From the NCBI GenBank assembly GCA_009746045.1, contig RPFO01000041.1:1964613-2028612 (forward strand): a DNA stretch of 64,000 nt, read 5' to 3'. Of this stretch, positions 29,600-38,500 are shown in pieces. This DNA is from Mesostigma viride. Lineage: Eukaryota > Streptophyta > Mesostigmatophyceae > Mesostigmatales > Mesostigmataceae. The translations under genes and the position numbers were made by a program. The first letter of the stretch is position 1. Each line of letters opens with the position of its first letter. Under the pieces are notes generated by a model that saw only the letters and a program-made list of their open reading frames with translations, was not told the origin of the DNA and ran no database searches.

Positions 29600-30833
29600 C
29601 CCCTTTAGTGTACCGAATGCGCAAAATTTGTCACTGTCAGACGACGACTTGATGCAGGACGACATCGTGCGTTTGGGTAGCGTGGAGATTAATAGAACCG
29701 ATGCCCGAAGAAGTGGAGCGAATGCGGCAAAATTGTTAGGAGATGGCGATAACGCACTGTTAGATAGCGTGAAAAACAGTGCAGATTCTAGCCTAGAGAC
29801 CGGGTTTGGCGGGGCCAAAACCGCGTGGGTTGTTGCAAACGGGAACGAAAATGGACAGGCGTCTACGACAAATAAGGGGGCAGGGCCTTCGAGTGCAAAC
29901 ATCAGAAACTTGCCCGAGGATGACGACATGCCGAATATGGCCGAGGGGGCCTGGGAAGAAGTCTCCCAAGACGTACTTGACCGCGCATTGGACCCTAACG
30001 ACCACGGCGTGATTCTGCACATGGATTTCGGGGACCTGCGGAGTACTCCGCGATCGTATGCTGATGCCGTCCGTACTAACAACCTAGACACGGGACATGG
30101 GTCTAGGGCCCGCGCGGATCAATTTAACGAATCTGGAGTTAGAGAGGCGTGGCCAGAAAGACCGTTTTCTTTAGAACAAGCTTTGAGACGTATGTTTCCG
30201 GGCGGTGCCCCGACGGATCTTCCTGCTGTCGACGAATCCCACACGTCGGTGGGAGCAAGCGCGACCTTTATGCAAGGCGAAGGCACGGCGATGTATGACA
30301 TGTCCAACTACGAACCAAAACCTGATTCGCCATCGCACCCGCCAGTCGAGCCTCAACTTCAAAGTAAACCTCTTCCACCACCATCTAAACCAACCTCAAC
30401 TCCTCCTGAACGCGGTGTGAGTGACATTCAATTGCGGGACTTTATTTTGGATTACATTAAAGAAAATTGGAGCAGGTGGGACGGTCCTCAACTGCGCGCG
30501 GACATGAAGTTTAACGAGCATGTCGCGCGGATCCGACAGATGAACCACACTACTAAGGATGGAAGGAATGTCACGGTCGTTAACATCGGGCATTTGCCTC
30601 TGATGTACGTGAACCAGAAACAGCCACTTCGACAAGAAATTGCGGCGGCCGTTCACGCAACTTATCCTACTATTCCACAAGATCGTGCCATTCGCGAACT
30701 CCAAGTTATGAATGACATTATGAATCAGACCAATCCTCCCGCACGGGGACAAAGGGCTCAAAGTGCAAGGGGACGAGACCCTAAAGGGAAAGCTATAGCA
30801 GCTCGCCCACAGTCGGCGTTCACACGTCGTTAA
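29599..30833 (+). CDS. Viral ORF, possibly the 3' part of an interrupted gene
   Basis: An open frame enters directly from the inserted repeat (first codons read NPFSVPNAQNLSLSDDD). It has no ATG until 29652 (MQDDIVRLGS), so its 5' end has probably been separated by the insertion at 27632-29599. It is acidic and Asn/Ser rich in the first 200 residues and has a Pro-rich linker (PPPSKPTSTPP). The C-terminal domain of about 110 residues is compact (DIQLRDFILDYIKENWSRWD, VVNIGHLPLMYVNQKQPL). The tail is basic. No family recognised; a virion or DNA-associated role would be a guess. Its 3' end overlaps the convergent gene by 14 bp. Confidence 0.6.
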
Positions 30834-31857
30834 GAAAGACGATGGAGCGTTCCAGCCTCGCCACGAAGGCAGTGTAATCCATCGACCATTGCTTCTTGTC
30901 AAAATCAAACGCCGCGCAGGCCATCTTGGCACTGGTGGATTTTTTTAGCATGGCCGATACTTTCATGAGCTGTCTCTTGTATCTATCAAACTCTGCATCT
31001 AGCCTTGCCTTCTGGACTAAGAACCATCTGTCGAGATCTTGGGTGTCGAGGTCCCTGATGACGCTCATGTAATCCTCGTCGGGGAGTCTCACGGCACGAA
31101 AATTGATCCCCTTTCGACACATCACACGCATGGCGGTGTCTTTGCGCATGCCGTTGGACCGCGGGTTGTCAAAGTACCTCTGTCCGTCTTGAAACGATTC
31201 GCGCAAGAGACGAGAGGCGATGGTGTCTTTGTTGATACTGACACACATCGAGACGAGCCGGGTCCATGTCCACCTCTTATACACAGTGATCGGGGCCTCC
31301 GGGAAATACGAGATCGTCACGACGCGGGTGTAGTACTCGATGCCATCCACTGGCCCAAACGCGTGCATGAACAACCACACAGGGACATGGACCTCTCCGT
31401 TTCTCAAAATGAGATCGAACGATTTTGTCAACGAGTCAAACGCGTCGACGGCTTCGTCTGAGACCGTGTCCATGTTCTGCAGGATCTCCAGTGCCTTGTG
31501 ATGATCCGCGGTCCATCGTCCCGCGTCTCCCGGACTCGGCAGACACGCGTGAACCAGACGGTCTAGTTTCTCGGCGTGCGGGGCCGGGTCCAGACGATAG
31601 GCTTGTATCATTTCGTTCAGGCGTTCCATGCACACCCGAAACTCGTCGGAGTTCTCGGTTATATCCACCAGGCGGTGTGGCATTTGAAACTGCTCGCGAC
31701 TATCATTGTACATAAAGGTCCTCTGGTCTCTCATGATATGGGAGACATGCGACCAGTCGCGAGAGAAACAGGTCGCGCGGAACATCTCGTGAAGACTCTC
31801 GGAATCCATGTAGGCGGCTATGGAATCCCACGCCTGGACACTAGCGAGGTCCGTCAT
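30820..31857 (-). CDS. Viral protein with F-box-like N-terminus
   Basis: The 345-residue product has an N-terminal segment (SVQAWDSIAAYMDSESLHEM, then FRATCFSRDW) that resembles an F-box: a Trp-x-x-Ile-x-x-x-Leu/Met-type helix, then a conserved Arg-x-x-Cys helix. F-boxes link substrates to SCF ubiquitin ligases. The rest is mixed alpha/beta without a recognised family. Its ATG overlaps the stop of the RING/TRAF-type gene by 4 nt (31854-31857), so the two are likely co-expressed. The F-box call is tentative. Confidence 0.55.
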   Translation of the reverse strand: MTDLASVQAWDSIAAYMDSESLHEMFRATCFSRDWSHVSHIMRDQRTFMYNDSREQFQMPHRLVDITENSDEFRVCMERLNEMIQAYRLDPAPHAEKLDRLVHACLPSPGDAGRWTADHHKALEILQNMDTVSDEAVDAFDSLTKSFDLILRNGEVHVPVWLFMHAFGPVDGIEYYTRVVTISYFPEAPITVYKRWTWTRLVSMCVSINKDTIASRLLRESFQDGQRYFDNPRSNGMRKDTAMRVMCRKGINFRAVRLPDEDYMSVIRDLDTQDLDRWFLVQKARLDAEFDRYKRQLMKVSAMLKKSTSAKMACAAFDFDKKQWSMDYTAFVARLERSIVFLNDV

Positions 31858-32675
31858 GACGACCCGATGATGGCGTTCTCGATCGTGATGAACGACCCGT
31901 GCTCTTGTTCGCTGGATGCGTCCGAGTCCGTTTCTTCTATGGTCTCGGATTCATCTTCGACGTGGTTGCGCAGAGACACGTTCTGATAGTCCTCACCGTT
32001 CTCACACAGGTCCCATCGGGTTTTATTGTTCTCGTTGCCGGTCGGCCAACCATCTCCGAACGTGTTGCGGATGTTCAGTACGAACTGACGAATCGGGTAC
32101 TGTCCGTACTGACATCTCATCTCGTGTTGAGACATCTCGACCGCCGTGTCGACGTGGTCGCATCCCATTCCGTCGAAGAAGTAACGGCAAGGAAAATGGG
32201 CGCAGTTCTCTTTATGCGACGTCAGCTCCTTCCGCACGAACTTCTCCGTGCATCCGTGGGAGTGGTTGGGGCACTCCAAGAGCTCAAGAGGACAGCCTCC
32301 ATTTTTCTTATGTTTCATCACTTCATCGACGGTGCCTTCGAACTGACACCCCCTTCCGAAGTTCGGGCACTTTCGGCGGATGAGCTCCGTGATCCTGCCC
32401 ACTTTCACGAGATGTTGTTTCTTGTAGCGGTGCCATGGGCTCCTGCATAGGATACAACGACCACTCACGCGCGCTTCTGGCCCTTTGCGATCCTTCTGGC
32501 GTCTCTTCAACTCCTTATAACAAGGAGCGTCGCACACGAGAGCCTCGCACTTGCCCCCTTGCACGCGGGTCTGGCAACACAACACTACCGGATTGTGGAG
32601 AATTCCGAGACACACTTGACATTGAAATTCGTCAGCCTGGACCTGAAAGGTCCTCGATCCTTCTGCGCAATCCAT
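31854..32675 (-). CDS. RING/TRAF-type zinc-finger protein, likely E3 ubiquitin ligase
   Basis: Residues about 19-85 have the spacing of a RING-like domain: CQVCLGILHNPVVLCC, then further Cys/His pairs ending CILCRSPW. After it come TRAF-type zinc fingers with repeated Cys-x-x-x-x-x-Cys...His...Cys patterns (CPNFGRGCQFEG...HKKNGGCPLE, CPNHSHGCTEK...HKENCAHF, CRYFFDGMGCDH). This is the layout of TRAF/SIAH-related ligases. The C-terminal 70 residues are acidic. A TATA-like TTTATATTAC lies about 30 bp upstream. It probably acts on host or viral proteins with ubiquitin. The 4-nt overlap with the F-box-like gene is noteworthy. Confidence 0.75.
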   Translation of the reverse strand: MDCAEGSRTFQVQADEFQCQVCLGILHNPVVLCCQTRVQGGKCEALVCDAPCYKELKRRQKDRKGPEARVSGRCILCRSPWHRYKKQHLVKVGRITELIRRKCPNFGRGCQFEGTVDEVMKHKKNGGCPLELLECPNHSHGCTEKFVRKELTSHKENCAHFPCRYFFDGMGCDHVDTAVEMSQHEMRCQYGQYPIRQFVLNIRNTFGDGWPTGNENNKTRWDLCENGEDYQNVSLRNHVEDESETIEETDSDASSEQEHGSFITIENAIIGSS

Positions 32676-32758
32676 TCTACTATCCTTGCTCGGGATTTTT
32701 ATGAGAGTAATATAAACGAAACACGTCTTTATTGATATACATGGTTTTCAGTTCCATC

Positions 32759-32980
32759 ATGGACAAAATGTGGCACCCGCTGCACAACAACATCGCAGTG
32801 CTTTTTTGGTTAGATGACGCGGCCGGGAAACCCGAACTCGCGTGGATAGATGCGTATGGGAGCTACTTGTGTGATGACGTGCCCACGCACGGGGTAGACA
32901 TTTTTGCCAGAGACGTCAAGAATCAAGAATCGTCATCCGACCCAGGTGCGTCCCCCCCTTCGTCGTCCGAATCGAGTTGA
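32759..32980 (+). CDS. Small viral ORF, convergent with the next gene
   Basis: The 73-residue product starts at MDKMWHPLHNNIAVLFWLDD (upstream in-frame ATGs at 32741 and 32732 are alternatives). It looks protein-like with a mixed strand pattern and a Ser-rich acidic tail. Its last 58 bp overlap the minus-strand gene ending at 32923. No family recognised. The overlap lowers confidence. Confidence 0.45.
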   Translation: MDKMWHPLHNNIAVLFWLDDAAGKPELAWIDAYGSYLCDDVPTHGVDIFARDVKNQESSSDPGASPPSSSESS

Positions 32981-33363
32981 ACCGCCTTCTTCGTCTTTCT
33001 CCGTAACGTGGCACGCTCCTCCTCTGCGTCAGGAGCCGCGATGGCCTCCCAACACTTTAGAGCGGCCTCGGAATCTCCTTCGTAATACCGCATCAAGCGG
33101 TCGCGCATTTCCATCTTCGTCGGGGGCTTTCCCTTCTTCGTCTTCTTGACGTACAATTTATCGCCCGTGTTCGGAACTGTGCACACGTCAACTCCTGCCG
33201 TTACCATGTTCTTAAGAATCATCTCGCATAGATCTTTCTTGCGTTTCTTAACGGGCAAAAGGTCCTTGGACGCACTCTTGATCGTGTCATCCACTTCCAC
33301 AAACTCAGTCGTCAAGTCTCTCATTTCTACTTTCCACTTTTCCAATTCCACTACCCCGTCCAT
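32923..33363 (-). CDS. Small coiled-coil, Lys-rich viral protein
   Basis: The 146-residue product has a long helical first half with heptad-like spacing (VELEKWKVEMRDLTTEFVEV, then a Lys-rich KKRKKDLCEMILKNM). A short strand region follows (TVPNTGDKLYVKKTKKGKPP), then an acidic tail (DSDDEGGDAPGSDDD). This arrangement of helical Lys-rich segment, short beta strand and KxxKxPP resembles small uncharacterised NCLDV proteins, possibly DUF5760-like, but that is from memory and not tested. Confidence 0.6.
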   Translation of the reverse strand: MDGVVELEKWKVEMRDLTTEFVEVDDTIKSASKDLLPVKKRKKDLCEMILKNMVTAGVDVCTVPNTGDKLYVKKTKKGKPPTKMEMRDRLMRYYEGDSEAALKCWEAIAAPDAEEERATLRRKTKKAVQLDSDDEGGDAPGSDDDS

Positions 33364-33421
33364 TTTTGCGGCTTCTCGTTGTTAGCCTTCAAAATTTGTT
33401 TCTTATTTTGAACGAGACTCA

Positions 33422-34123
33422 TCACAGTGCGCTCGTTTGCAATTGGCCGGGGATGCCTGTCATGCCCGCAGACGTCTTAGAAGTGGACTCGCCCACCATG
33501 CCTAACGAACCGGACGACGCGACAGGCATGCTGAACACGCCGGGCTCGTTTCCGAAAACGGGCTGCTCGAACATGTCGCTTCCGAATGTACGGCCATTCG
33601 TCAACATCGCATTCGAAGAGCTCGGAGCGAGACACGATCCGCCGGAGCAGGAGCTAGCATTAGAATATACGCCCTTCGTGGAGACGTTGATAGCAAAGGC
33701 GTCAGGGGCTGCGGGGATAAGGTACTTCGGACGCAAGAAGTTGATACCTTCGGCGATTTCCCAGCTCGTGGGGTCCGAAACCAGACCCACGGCGATCTGA
33801 TTCTGATCCAATTGGGCCAATGTCACGGTGGCGTTGTCGACGGGGTGCGCGAATTCGAAGGCCTCGTCGAATTGCCTGTTCAAGTCCTGAAAGCCCGTGC
33901 CTTGCTGGAACAGACCGGGCTTCAATCTCGTGGACAATCCGAACGACATATCGTTCGCGTCGTCGAATGGTAGATAATACTGCTCGGTTCCCACTTGGTT
34001 CGTAGAACTCGAAAGGATAGCTTCCATCTCGGGATCTCCGCACAGGGACGGAAACTCGGTGGGCCTGCTAGCGGCGCCCAGGTAGTCCTGAGAGTTGTTC
34101 GTGACCTTCGTACAATACGCCAT
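33422..34123 (-). CDS. Unrecognised 233-residue viral protein
   Basis: The product starts MAYCTKVTNNSQDYLGAASR, is rich in Gly, Ser, Asn and Phe, and lacks charged clusters and membrane segments. That composition is typical of structural or virion proteins. AT-rich sequence AATAATATAACAATCCG sits directly before the ATG. Opposing-strand frames are shadows. No family recognised. Confidence 0.6.
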   Translation of the reverse strand: MAYCTKVTNNSQDYLGAASRPTEFPSLCGDPEMEAILSSSTNQVGTEQYYLPFDDANDMSFGLSTRLKPGLFQQGTGFQDLNRQFDEAFEFAHPVDNATVTLAQLDQNQIAVGLVSDPTSWEIAEGINFLRPKYLIPAAPDAFAINVSTKGVYSNASSCSGGSCLAPSSSNAMLTNGRTFGSDMFEQPVFGNEPGVFSMPVASSGSLGMVGESTSKTSAGMTGIPGQLQTSAL

Positions 34124-34157
34124 CGGATTGTTATATTATTCCTAAGAGAATATTTAT

Positions 34158-36035
34158 CTACTCGAACTCCACATACTTGTAAAGAGACATGTCCCATCCG
34201 ATCCTTTCGAGCATTTCGGCGTCTATCTTGTCCAACACGATTTTCGGGTGATTCGAACTACCTCGTCGATGCCTTCCAGAATGCAATTGAGACGTCCCTG
34301 GTCCGCACGTAGGATAGGAACCGTTTTGGTGTTTGTAATTGATGGCGTTGACGCATTTGAGAAGACAATGGATCTGACGCAGGTATAACTCGGCGGTTTC
34401 ATCATCGAGTTCCGTTTTATGCGAATCCCAATACTCTTTCCCGTAATCCCAAAGGAGTTCCTCCCCCGGTAAGATATGCGTGATCGCCACCAGGCCACTG
34501 TTGACAACCACGCAATTGAGTAGGCCGACGCCGTTTCGAGGATCGTTCGCCATATGCGCATACATCGCCGGATAGGCGAAGTCTGATCGGTCGTTTGGGA
34601 CGTACCTGTCACCGATATTCGTCAAACGCGTTTTGCCTTGCTTCCTAGGTTTCGGTTTATTCCCATCTCTCGATCCGTCGACCCACCAGTCGTTGAGTTC
34701 CAACACTTTGTCATCCTCGCCCAAATACGAAAGCAATTTCCACCGAAGCAGTGTGTATACATCACTGGGGTCATTGTTAAAGTACGTCGCAAGAAGTTCC
34801 GCCGTCGGATCTATGAACGTCAAGCGACCACCGACCGTCTTAAAGAACTTCTTGTCAAAACGCGGGACCTTGCCAACGGTCCAATCTTGATCGGGCGTCG
34901 GCCCCATGACTCGACCGGTATACAAAGCGATGCGCTGACCTCTCGGTAAGTACGTGGCGGCATAGAGACCGTTTCCTGATATTTTGGCAGGCAGGTTTTG
35001 CAATCCTCTGCTCTTTCCGACTACCAACCACGGTCCGTGTGTCCCATTATGCTCTCGATCGATGCGTATGTTTCCATTTCTCTCCTTCACGACTCGAATC
35101 TTGCGGGGATAGTCCTTCAAGTTATTATTGTCGATGTTTTTCTTATCACGGTCAGGGTTCGACCAATATGGAAACGAGATTTTGAGCGATTCCTTCTGAT
35201 TTAACGCGTTGTAGTCCTTGATAACATCGTTTATCTCTGCCGTTGTGGAAAGTCGAGTCTTGTCGTCATCAGCCGCCGACCGACCGGCTTTCGTCACCTT
35301 ATTCGAACTAGGCGGACGTCGTCCCACTTGGATGTTAGGAATGGGGCCGTGAATCTCTTCGTGAACTTTTGCCGGTTGTTTCAGATCGAAAGCGTGGTCA
35401 TCCGGACAACCCTCATTCAACCTCTTCTCTTTCTCCTTTCGTGTCCGTGACTTTTCCGCCTCCTTGGCCGCCTTTTCGGCTTCTTTGACTCGGACTCGTT
35501 CCGCCTCTTTCGCCTCCTTGGCAGCTCGTTCGGCTTCCTTGGCCCGCGTTCGTTCTGCCTCCTTGGCAGCTCGTTCGGCTTCCTTGGCCGCTCGTGCCCT
35601 TTCTGCCTCTTTGGCTACCCTTTCGGCTTCTTTGGCGGCTCGGGTCCTTTCCGCTTCCTTGGCCTCTCTGGCCGCTCGTTCCGCTTCTTTAGCCTCTCTC
35701 GCTGCTCGTTCGGCCTCCTTGGCTTCTCGAGCAGTCTCGGCTTGTCTCCTCACGCGATCGGTGGTTTCCAATTCGATATCTGGGACCGTGTACCATCCAT
35801 ACATGCGCAGTTGTTTCTTGCATTTAGAGACATTACCGGCTGGCTTCCCGTAGAGATATCCACAATACGATGCCGTGTTTGAATCCGCCTGTTCCGGCAA
35901 CGGAGGTCTGGGACCTTGCGTAATTCGCTTGTGTCCGTACATTCGCAACTGGCGTTTGGACTTGCACGTCGATTCAGACAACGCGGGTCGGCTATCACGA
36001 AGAGCGTATCCGCAATAACCAACCGGAGGGGACAT
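34158..36035 (-). CDS. SET-domain protein with duplicated N-terminal Cys motif and charged coiled coil
   Basis: The chosen ATG at 36035 (MSPPVGYCGY) avoids overlap with the next gene, although the frame is open to 36203. The product has about 625 residues. Residues 1-95 hold two copies of a motif YCGY...CK-x-K-R/Q-QLRMYG. Residues about 98-195 are an Ala/Glu/Lys/Arg repeat (AKEAERAAREAKEAER), surely coiled coil. A basic linker leads to a SET domain: SGNGLYAATYLPRG near 355, MYAHMAND, and GEELLWDYGKEYW near 525 with the catalytic-type Tyr. SET proteins methylate lysine, as described for some chlorella virus and NCLDV proteins acting on histones. The target here is unknown. Confidence 0.78.
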   Translation of the reverse strand: MSPPVGYCGYALRDSRPALSESTCKSKRQLRMYGHKRITQGPRPPLPEQADSNTASYCGYLYGKPAGNVSKCKKQLRMYGWYTVPDIELETTDRVRRQAETAREAKEAERAAREAKEAERAAREAKEAERTRAAKEAERVAKEAERARAAKEAERAAKEAERTRAKEAERAAKEAKEAERVRVKEAEKAAKEAEKSRTRKEKEKRLNEGCPDDHAFDLKQPAKVHEEIHGPIPNIQVGRRPPSSNKVTKAGRSAADDDKTRLSTTAEINDVIKDYNALNQKESLKISFPYWSNPDRDKKNIDNNNLKDYPRKIRVVKERNGNIRIDREHNGTHGPWLVVGKSRGLQNLPAKISGNGLYAATYLPRGQRIALYTGRVMGPTPDQDWTVGKVPRFDKKFFKTVGGRLTFIDPTAELLATYFNNDPSDVYTLLRWKLLSYLGEDDKVLELNDWWVDGSRDGNKPKPRKQGKTRLTNIGDRYVPNDRSDFAYPAMYAHMANDPRNGVGLLNCVVVNSGLVAITHILPGEELLWDYGKEYWDSHKTELDDETAELYLRQIHCLLKCVNAINYKHQNGSYPTCGPGTSQLHSGRHRRGSSNHPKIVLDKIDAEMLERIGWDMSLYKYVEFE

Positions 36036-36085
36036 GTCCGGTTCTTCATATATGTTTCTGGCGATAATATTTACTTTATGAAGGT

Positions 36086-36655
36086 TTAGGATTTCAGAGC
36101 GTTCTGGACCGCAAGCACTGATGAATTGGTGCTGTTCGGCACGGGTCCAGTGGTTGGCGGCGGAGTTGTCGCGACCCTGGCAGCCGTGTCTGTTTGTTGA
36201 CAAATGTCCTTTCTCAATCTTTTCATGATTTTGTCATACGCGAGCCCGTATATGACCGGTGGTGCGGCTACAGACACGACGAGCATCATAATAGGAAGAG
36301 CATCATTTGTCATCTTCCCTCCTAAAAGTCCCCGCAATATGATAAAAAACGATAACAGGCCAGAAACCAAACCAGAAACCACCTTAGTGGCATCGAGTTT
36401 CAATTTCTTCTTGTCTTCGTCATCCTCCTTCTTTTCAATCATCGCGTAAATAGGCATAACGGCAAACAACGGGAGGAACACTGCACCGAACAAGGCTATC
36501 GAATGCACGATAATGCCCCCAAAGGAAAAACTAGATTCTACACACTTGTCATTGGATTTAGTGTCTTGATTGGACTGTGCATTTTCAGTTACATGAACTT
36601 CGCTGTGACCGACAGTTCCTTGGTCAGATGCGACTTTTGAAGATTTGCCACCCAT
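36086..36655 (-). CDS. Viral membrane protein with potential N-myristoylation site
   Basis: The 189-residue product begins MGGKSSK, which fits an N-terminal glycine acylation signal. It has about four hydrophobic segments (IIVHSIALFGAVFLPLFAVM, VVSGLVSGLLSFFIILRGLL, and one through LPIMMLVVSVAAPPVIYGLA) split by a charged loop (EKKEDDEDKKKLK). The tail is Thr/Pro/Ser rich. It is probably an internal-membrane virion protein, an inference from general NCLDV biology; no family was recognised. Confidence 0.62.
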   Translation of the reverse strand: MGGKSSKVASDQGTVGHSEVHVTENAQSNQDTKSNDKCVESSFSFGGIIVHSIALFGAVFLPLFAVMPIYAMIEKKEDDEDKKKLKLDATKVVSGLVSGLLSFFIILRGLLGGKMTNDALPIMMLVVSVAAPPVIYGLAYDKIMKRLRKDICQQTDTAARVATTPPPTTGPVPNSTNSSVLAVQNALKS

Positions 36656-36689
36656 ATTGAGAGAAGTGTATATTGTATTATCAGATAAT

Positions 36690-37115
36690 TTAGCAAATGA
36701 TGTCGAAATGAGAATCCATTTCCTTCAACCAGAAAGCGAAGATAGGTCCCGTCAAGCCTGTGTTCAACAGCACCCAGAACACGGGGTGGATTCTTGCTGA
36801 TATCGTCAACATGTCTGGGATCATCAATGCCAACACTCCTATCGCTCCTCCTACCAGAAATCCAGTGATCAAGAACTTGTTGACGCTTTTCAATCTATTT
36901 TGTTTCGACCTTGACCATTTCACGGCTGCTAGATTTCCCACTGCCGTGATGGCGATGGACAACAACAACCACCATTCAGTGGGGGCGAGAAACGTCTTTT
37001 CCGATGCGAATTTGGCGGCCAACACGAAAGCCCACAAATGAGCCACTCCGAGGAGTGAAGAACCGATTGTCAACGAGGACGTTGTAGTCTCCATGTCTAT
37101 AGTAGAGCCGCACAA
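36690..37115 (-). CDS. Viral four-segment membrane protein
   Basis: The 141-residue product (alternative ATG at 37094) has four hydrophobic helices, including LLGVAHLWAFVLAAKFAS, WWLLLSIAITAVGNLAAV, FLITGFLVGGAIGVLALMI and PVFWVLLNTGLTGPIFAFWL. It ends in a short polar tail. It lies 12 bp from the stop of the upstream gene at 37128, so it may share its transcript. No family recognised. Confidence 0.6.
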   Translation of the reverse strand: MCGSTIDMETTTSSLTIGSSLLGVAHLWAFVLAAKFASEKTFLAPTEWWLLLSIAITAVGNLAAVKWSRSKQNRLKSVNKFLITGFLVGGAIGVLALMIPDMLTISARIHPVFWVLLNTGLTGPIFAFWLKEMDSHFDIIC

Positions 37116-37127
37116 ATTTTTGAGACT

Positions 37128-37823
37128 CTAGATCCCCATGACATCCTCCTCGACCCTTGCCTCGTCGTCCCGCTGCAAGAAACAATACTCCTGGGGGAGC
37201 TTGTTGCTGGGGAAAAACTGCACGGAACGCACGATCGGAGTGCACCCGAACTGCTTGTCCATGAACCAGAGTCTCGGCACATCGATGATGACTTGCACCT
37301 CGCAGCCTTTGGCCACGTCGAAACCGGACGCGGGGTTCTGCTCCTGGTCGAAGAACTGGCACTCGAATCGATTGTTGCGGAAGGGGATGGAGCACTTGAA
37401 AGTGGGAGGGTACTCCTCCTTCTTCGACAGTTTGATGGCGGACGTGTACAGGTTGTCGATGACCTCGGAGGTCATCTTCTTTCCGAACCAAAGGAGACTC
37501 TTCTCCACGGAAAGAGCCTTGTTGCGCTCATCCAGCTCCATCCAGGCGTCGTAGAACTTCTTGGTGTCCGTGCCCTCCTCGAGGTAGTTGTCGAAACTCA
37601 GATCAAGAGTGTAGCGTGGAGGAGCGTTCTTGGCCTCGTAGCAGCTCACGCCGAACGGAGCGCGCATCCTCGGCGTCTGGATGCGGATCGGGTTCTCGTG
37701 CTTGTTGTCGTCTTTGTCATAGAACATGTGAACGGTGAGAGAACCCGTTCCCGTCCTCTTGGGTTCGTGAAAACACACCTTCTTGGGGTCGAACTTGTCG
37801 AAGAGGCAAATGGTGCTCGCCAT
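37128..37823 (-). CDS. Conserved NCLDV-type protein, possible single-stranded DNA-binding protein
   Basis: The chosen start is MASTICLFDKFDPKK at 37823; a TATA box (GTATAAATG) lies about 65 bp upstream. The 231-residue product is all globular, with a strand-rich pattern including RIQTPRMRAPFGVSCYEAKN, RYTLDLSFDN, SLLWFGKKMTSEVIDNLY and YPPTFKCSIPF. A short P-x-M-R-x-PFG stretch followed by Y-x-L-x-L-S-F is a feature I associate with an NCLDV family annotated as uncharacterised (DUF5871-like) or putative ssDNA binding. That assignment is from memory. Coding begins exactly at the ATG; the longer frame upstream is low-quality sequence. Confidence 0.6.
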   Translation of the reverse strand: MASTICLFDKFDPKKVCFHEPKRTGTGSLTVHMFYDKDDNKHENPIRIQTPRMRAPFGVSCYEAKNAPPRYTLDLSFDNYLEEGTDTKKFYDAWMELDERNKALSVEKSLLWFGKKMTSEVIDNLYTSAIKLSKKEEYPPTFKCSIPFRNNRFECQFFDQEQNPASGFDVAKGCEVQVIIDVPRLWFMDKQFGCTPIVRSVQFFPSNKLPQEYCFLQRDDEARVEEDVMGI

Positions 37824-37884
37824 CTTTGCGTGGTAGTGAGGAGAGAGAGAGAGAAACTGGGTGAGAAGAGGAGGGGAAGGGCAT

Positions 37885-38451
37885 TTATACAACGTCGGAC
37901 CATCGGAGTTTGGCCGTTTCGGCGGGAACAATTTCGGCGGCAAAATCCCTGATCTCTGATTGGTCCGTTCTTTCGACACGCTCCGATTTTGTCTCTTGAT
38001 GACGCGTCACGATATCGCAGAAGCGCACGAACGAATCCAGATCATCGCTGCCTTTCATATGACGTACTTGGTTGCATACTAGACGGATGTTCTGTTTCGT
38101 GTACGGACCATTCAGATCTATGAGATCGACGCTCGCGGAATCGCAGTAACTTCCCCAAAAGTGATTAGGCACGTGGTGCATCGGGATGCCAGTGATAGCG
38201 CAGAGTCCGCCCTGTTCACGGAAAAGGTCGGCTAGTTCGTTTTCGTACACCTGGACCTCCTTCCCCTTTGACTTTAACGACTTGGAGATGTTGGATAGTT
38301 GATGGCTGAAATATCCGTCCTCTGAACTACGGTACACGCGCACGGAGTCGGAGTAACACCGCCTGCACACGCCCCCGGTCCTCCACGAGCGTCCCGTGAA
38401 TTGGTTCCTCGTCTTCGCTTCCAAGCATTTGGGGCACGTGCTGGTATCCAT
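37885..38451 (-). CDS. Zinc-ribbon plus HNH-like nuclease
   Basis: The 188-residue product has an N-terminal zinc-ribbon pattern (CPKCLEAKTRNQF...CRRC). A central helical region follows, then an HNH-type core: LCAITGIPMHHVP, SASVDLIDLNGPYTKQNIRL and VCNQVRHMKG. The S-x-D-x-I-D...G-Y-T-x-x-N-I...V-C-x-x-x-N/R-x-M-K pattern is common to small His-Me finger nucleases encoded by phages and large DNA viruses. The first His of the HNH is less clear, and the Asn usually found before M-K is Arg. It could be a homing-type or repair nuclease. Confidence 0.65.
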   Translation of the reverse strand: MDTSTCPKCLEAKTRNQFTGRSWRTGGVCRRCYSDSVRVYRSSEDGYFSHQLSNISKSLKSKGKEVQVYENELADLFREQGGLCAITGIPMHHVPNHFWGSYCDSASVDLIDLNGPYTKQNIRLVCNQVRHMKGSDDLDSFVRFCDIVTRHQETKSERVERTDQSEIRDFAAEIVPAETAKLRWSDVV

Positions 38452-38500
38452 TCCACAACCGTCGCTCTCTAATGCCTCCTGCTTTTTTTTTGATGCAGAG

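Noticed and set aside
31899..32450. Plus-strand frames opposite the RING/TRAF-type gene
   Set aside because: The Cys/His finger pattern is on the minus strand; the plus frames are shadows.
33366..33800. Plus-strand frame of 144 codons
   Set aside because: It lies antisense to the 233-residue gene and has no better start context; the minus-strand protein has more natural composition and an AT-rich leader.
34158..36203. Longer start for the SET gene at 36203
   Set aside because: It would overlap the coding end of the membrane protein at 36086; the ATG at 36035 begins the repeated YCGY module and has a TATA-like leader.
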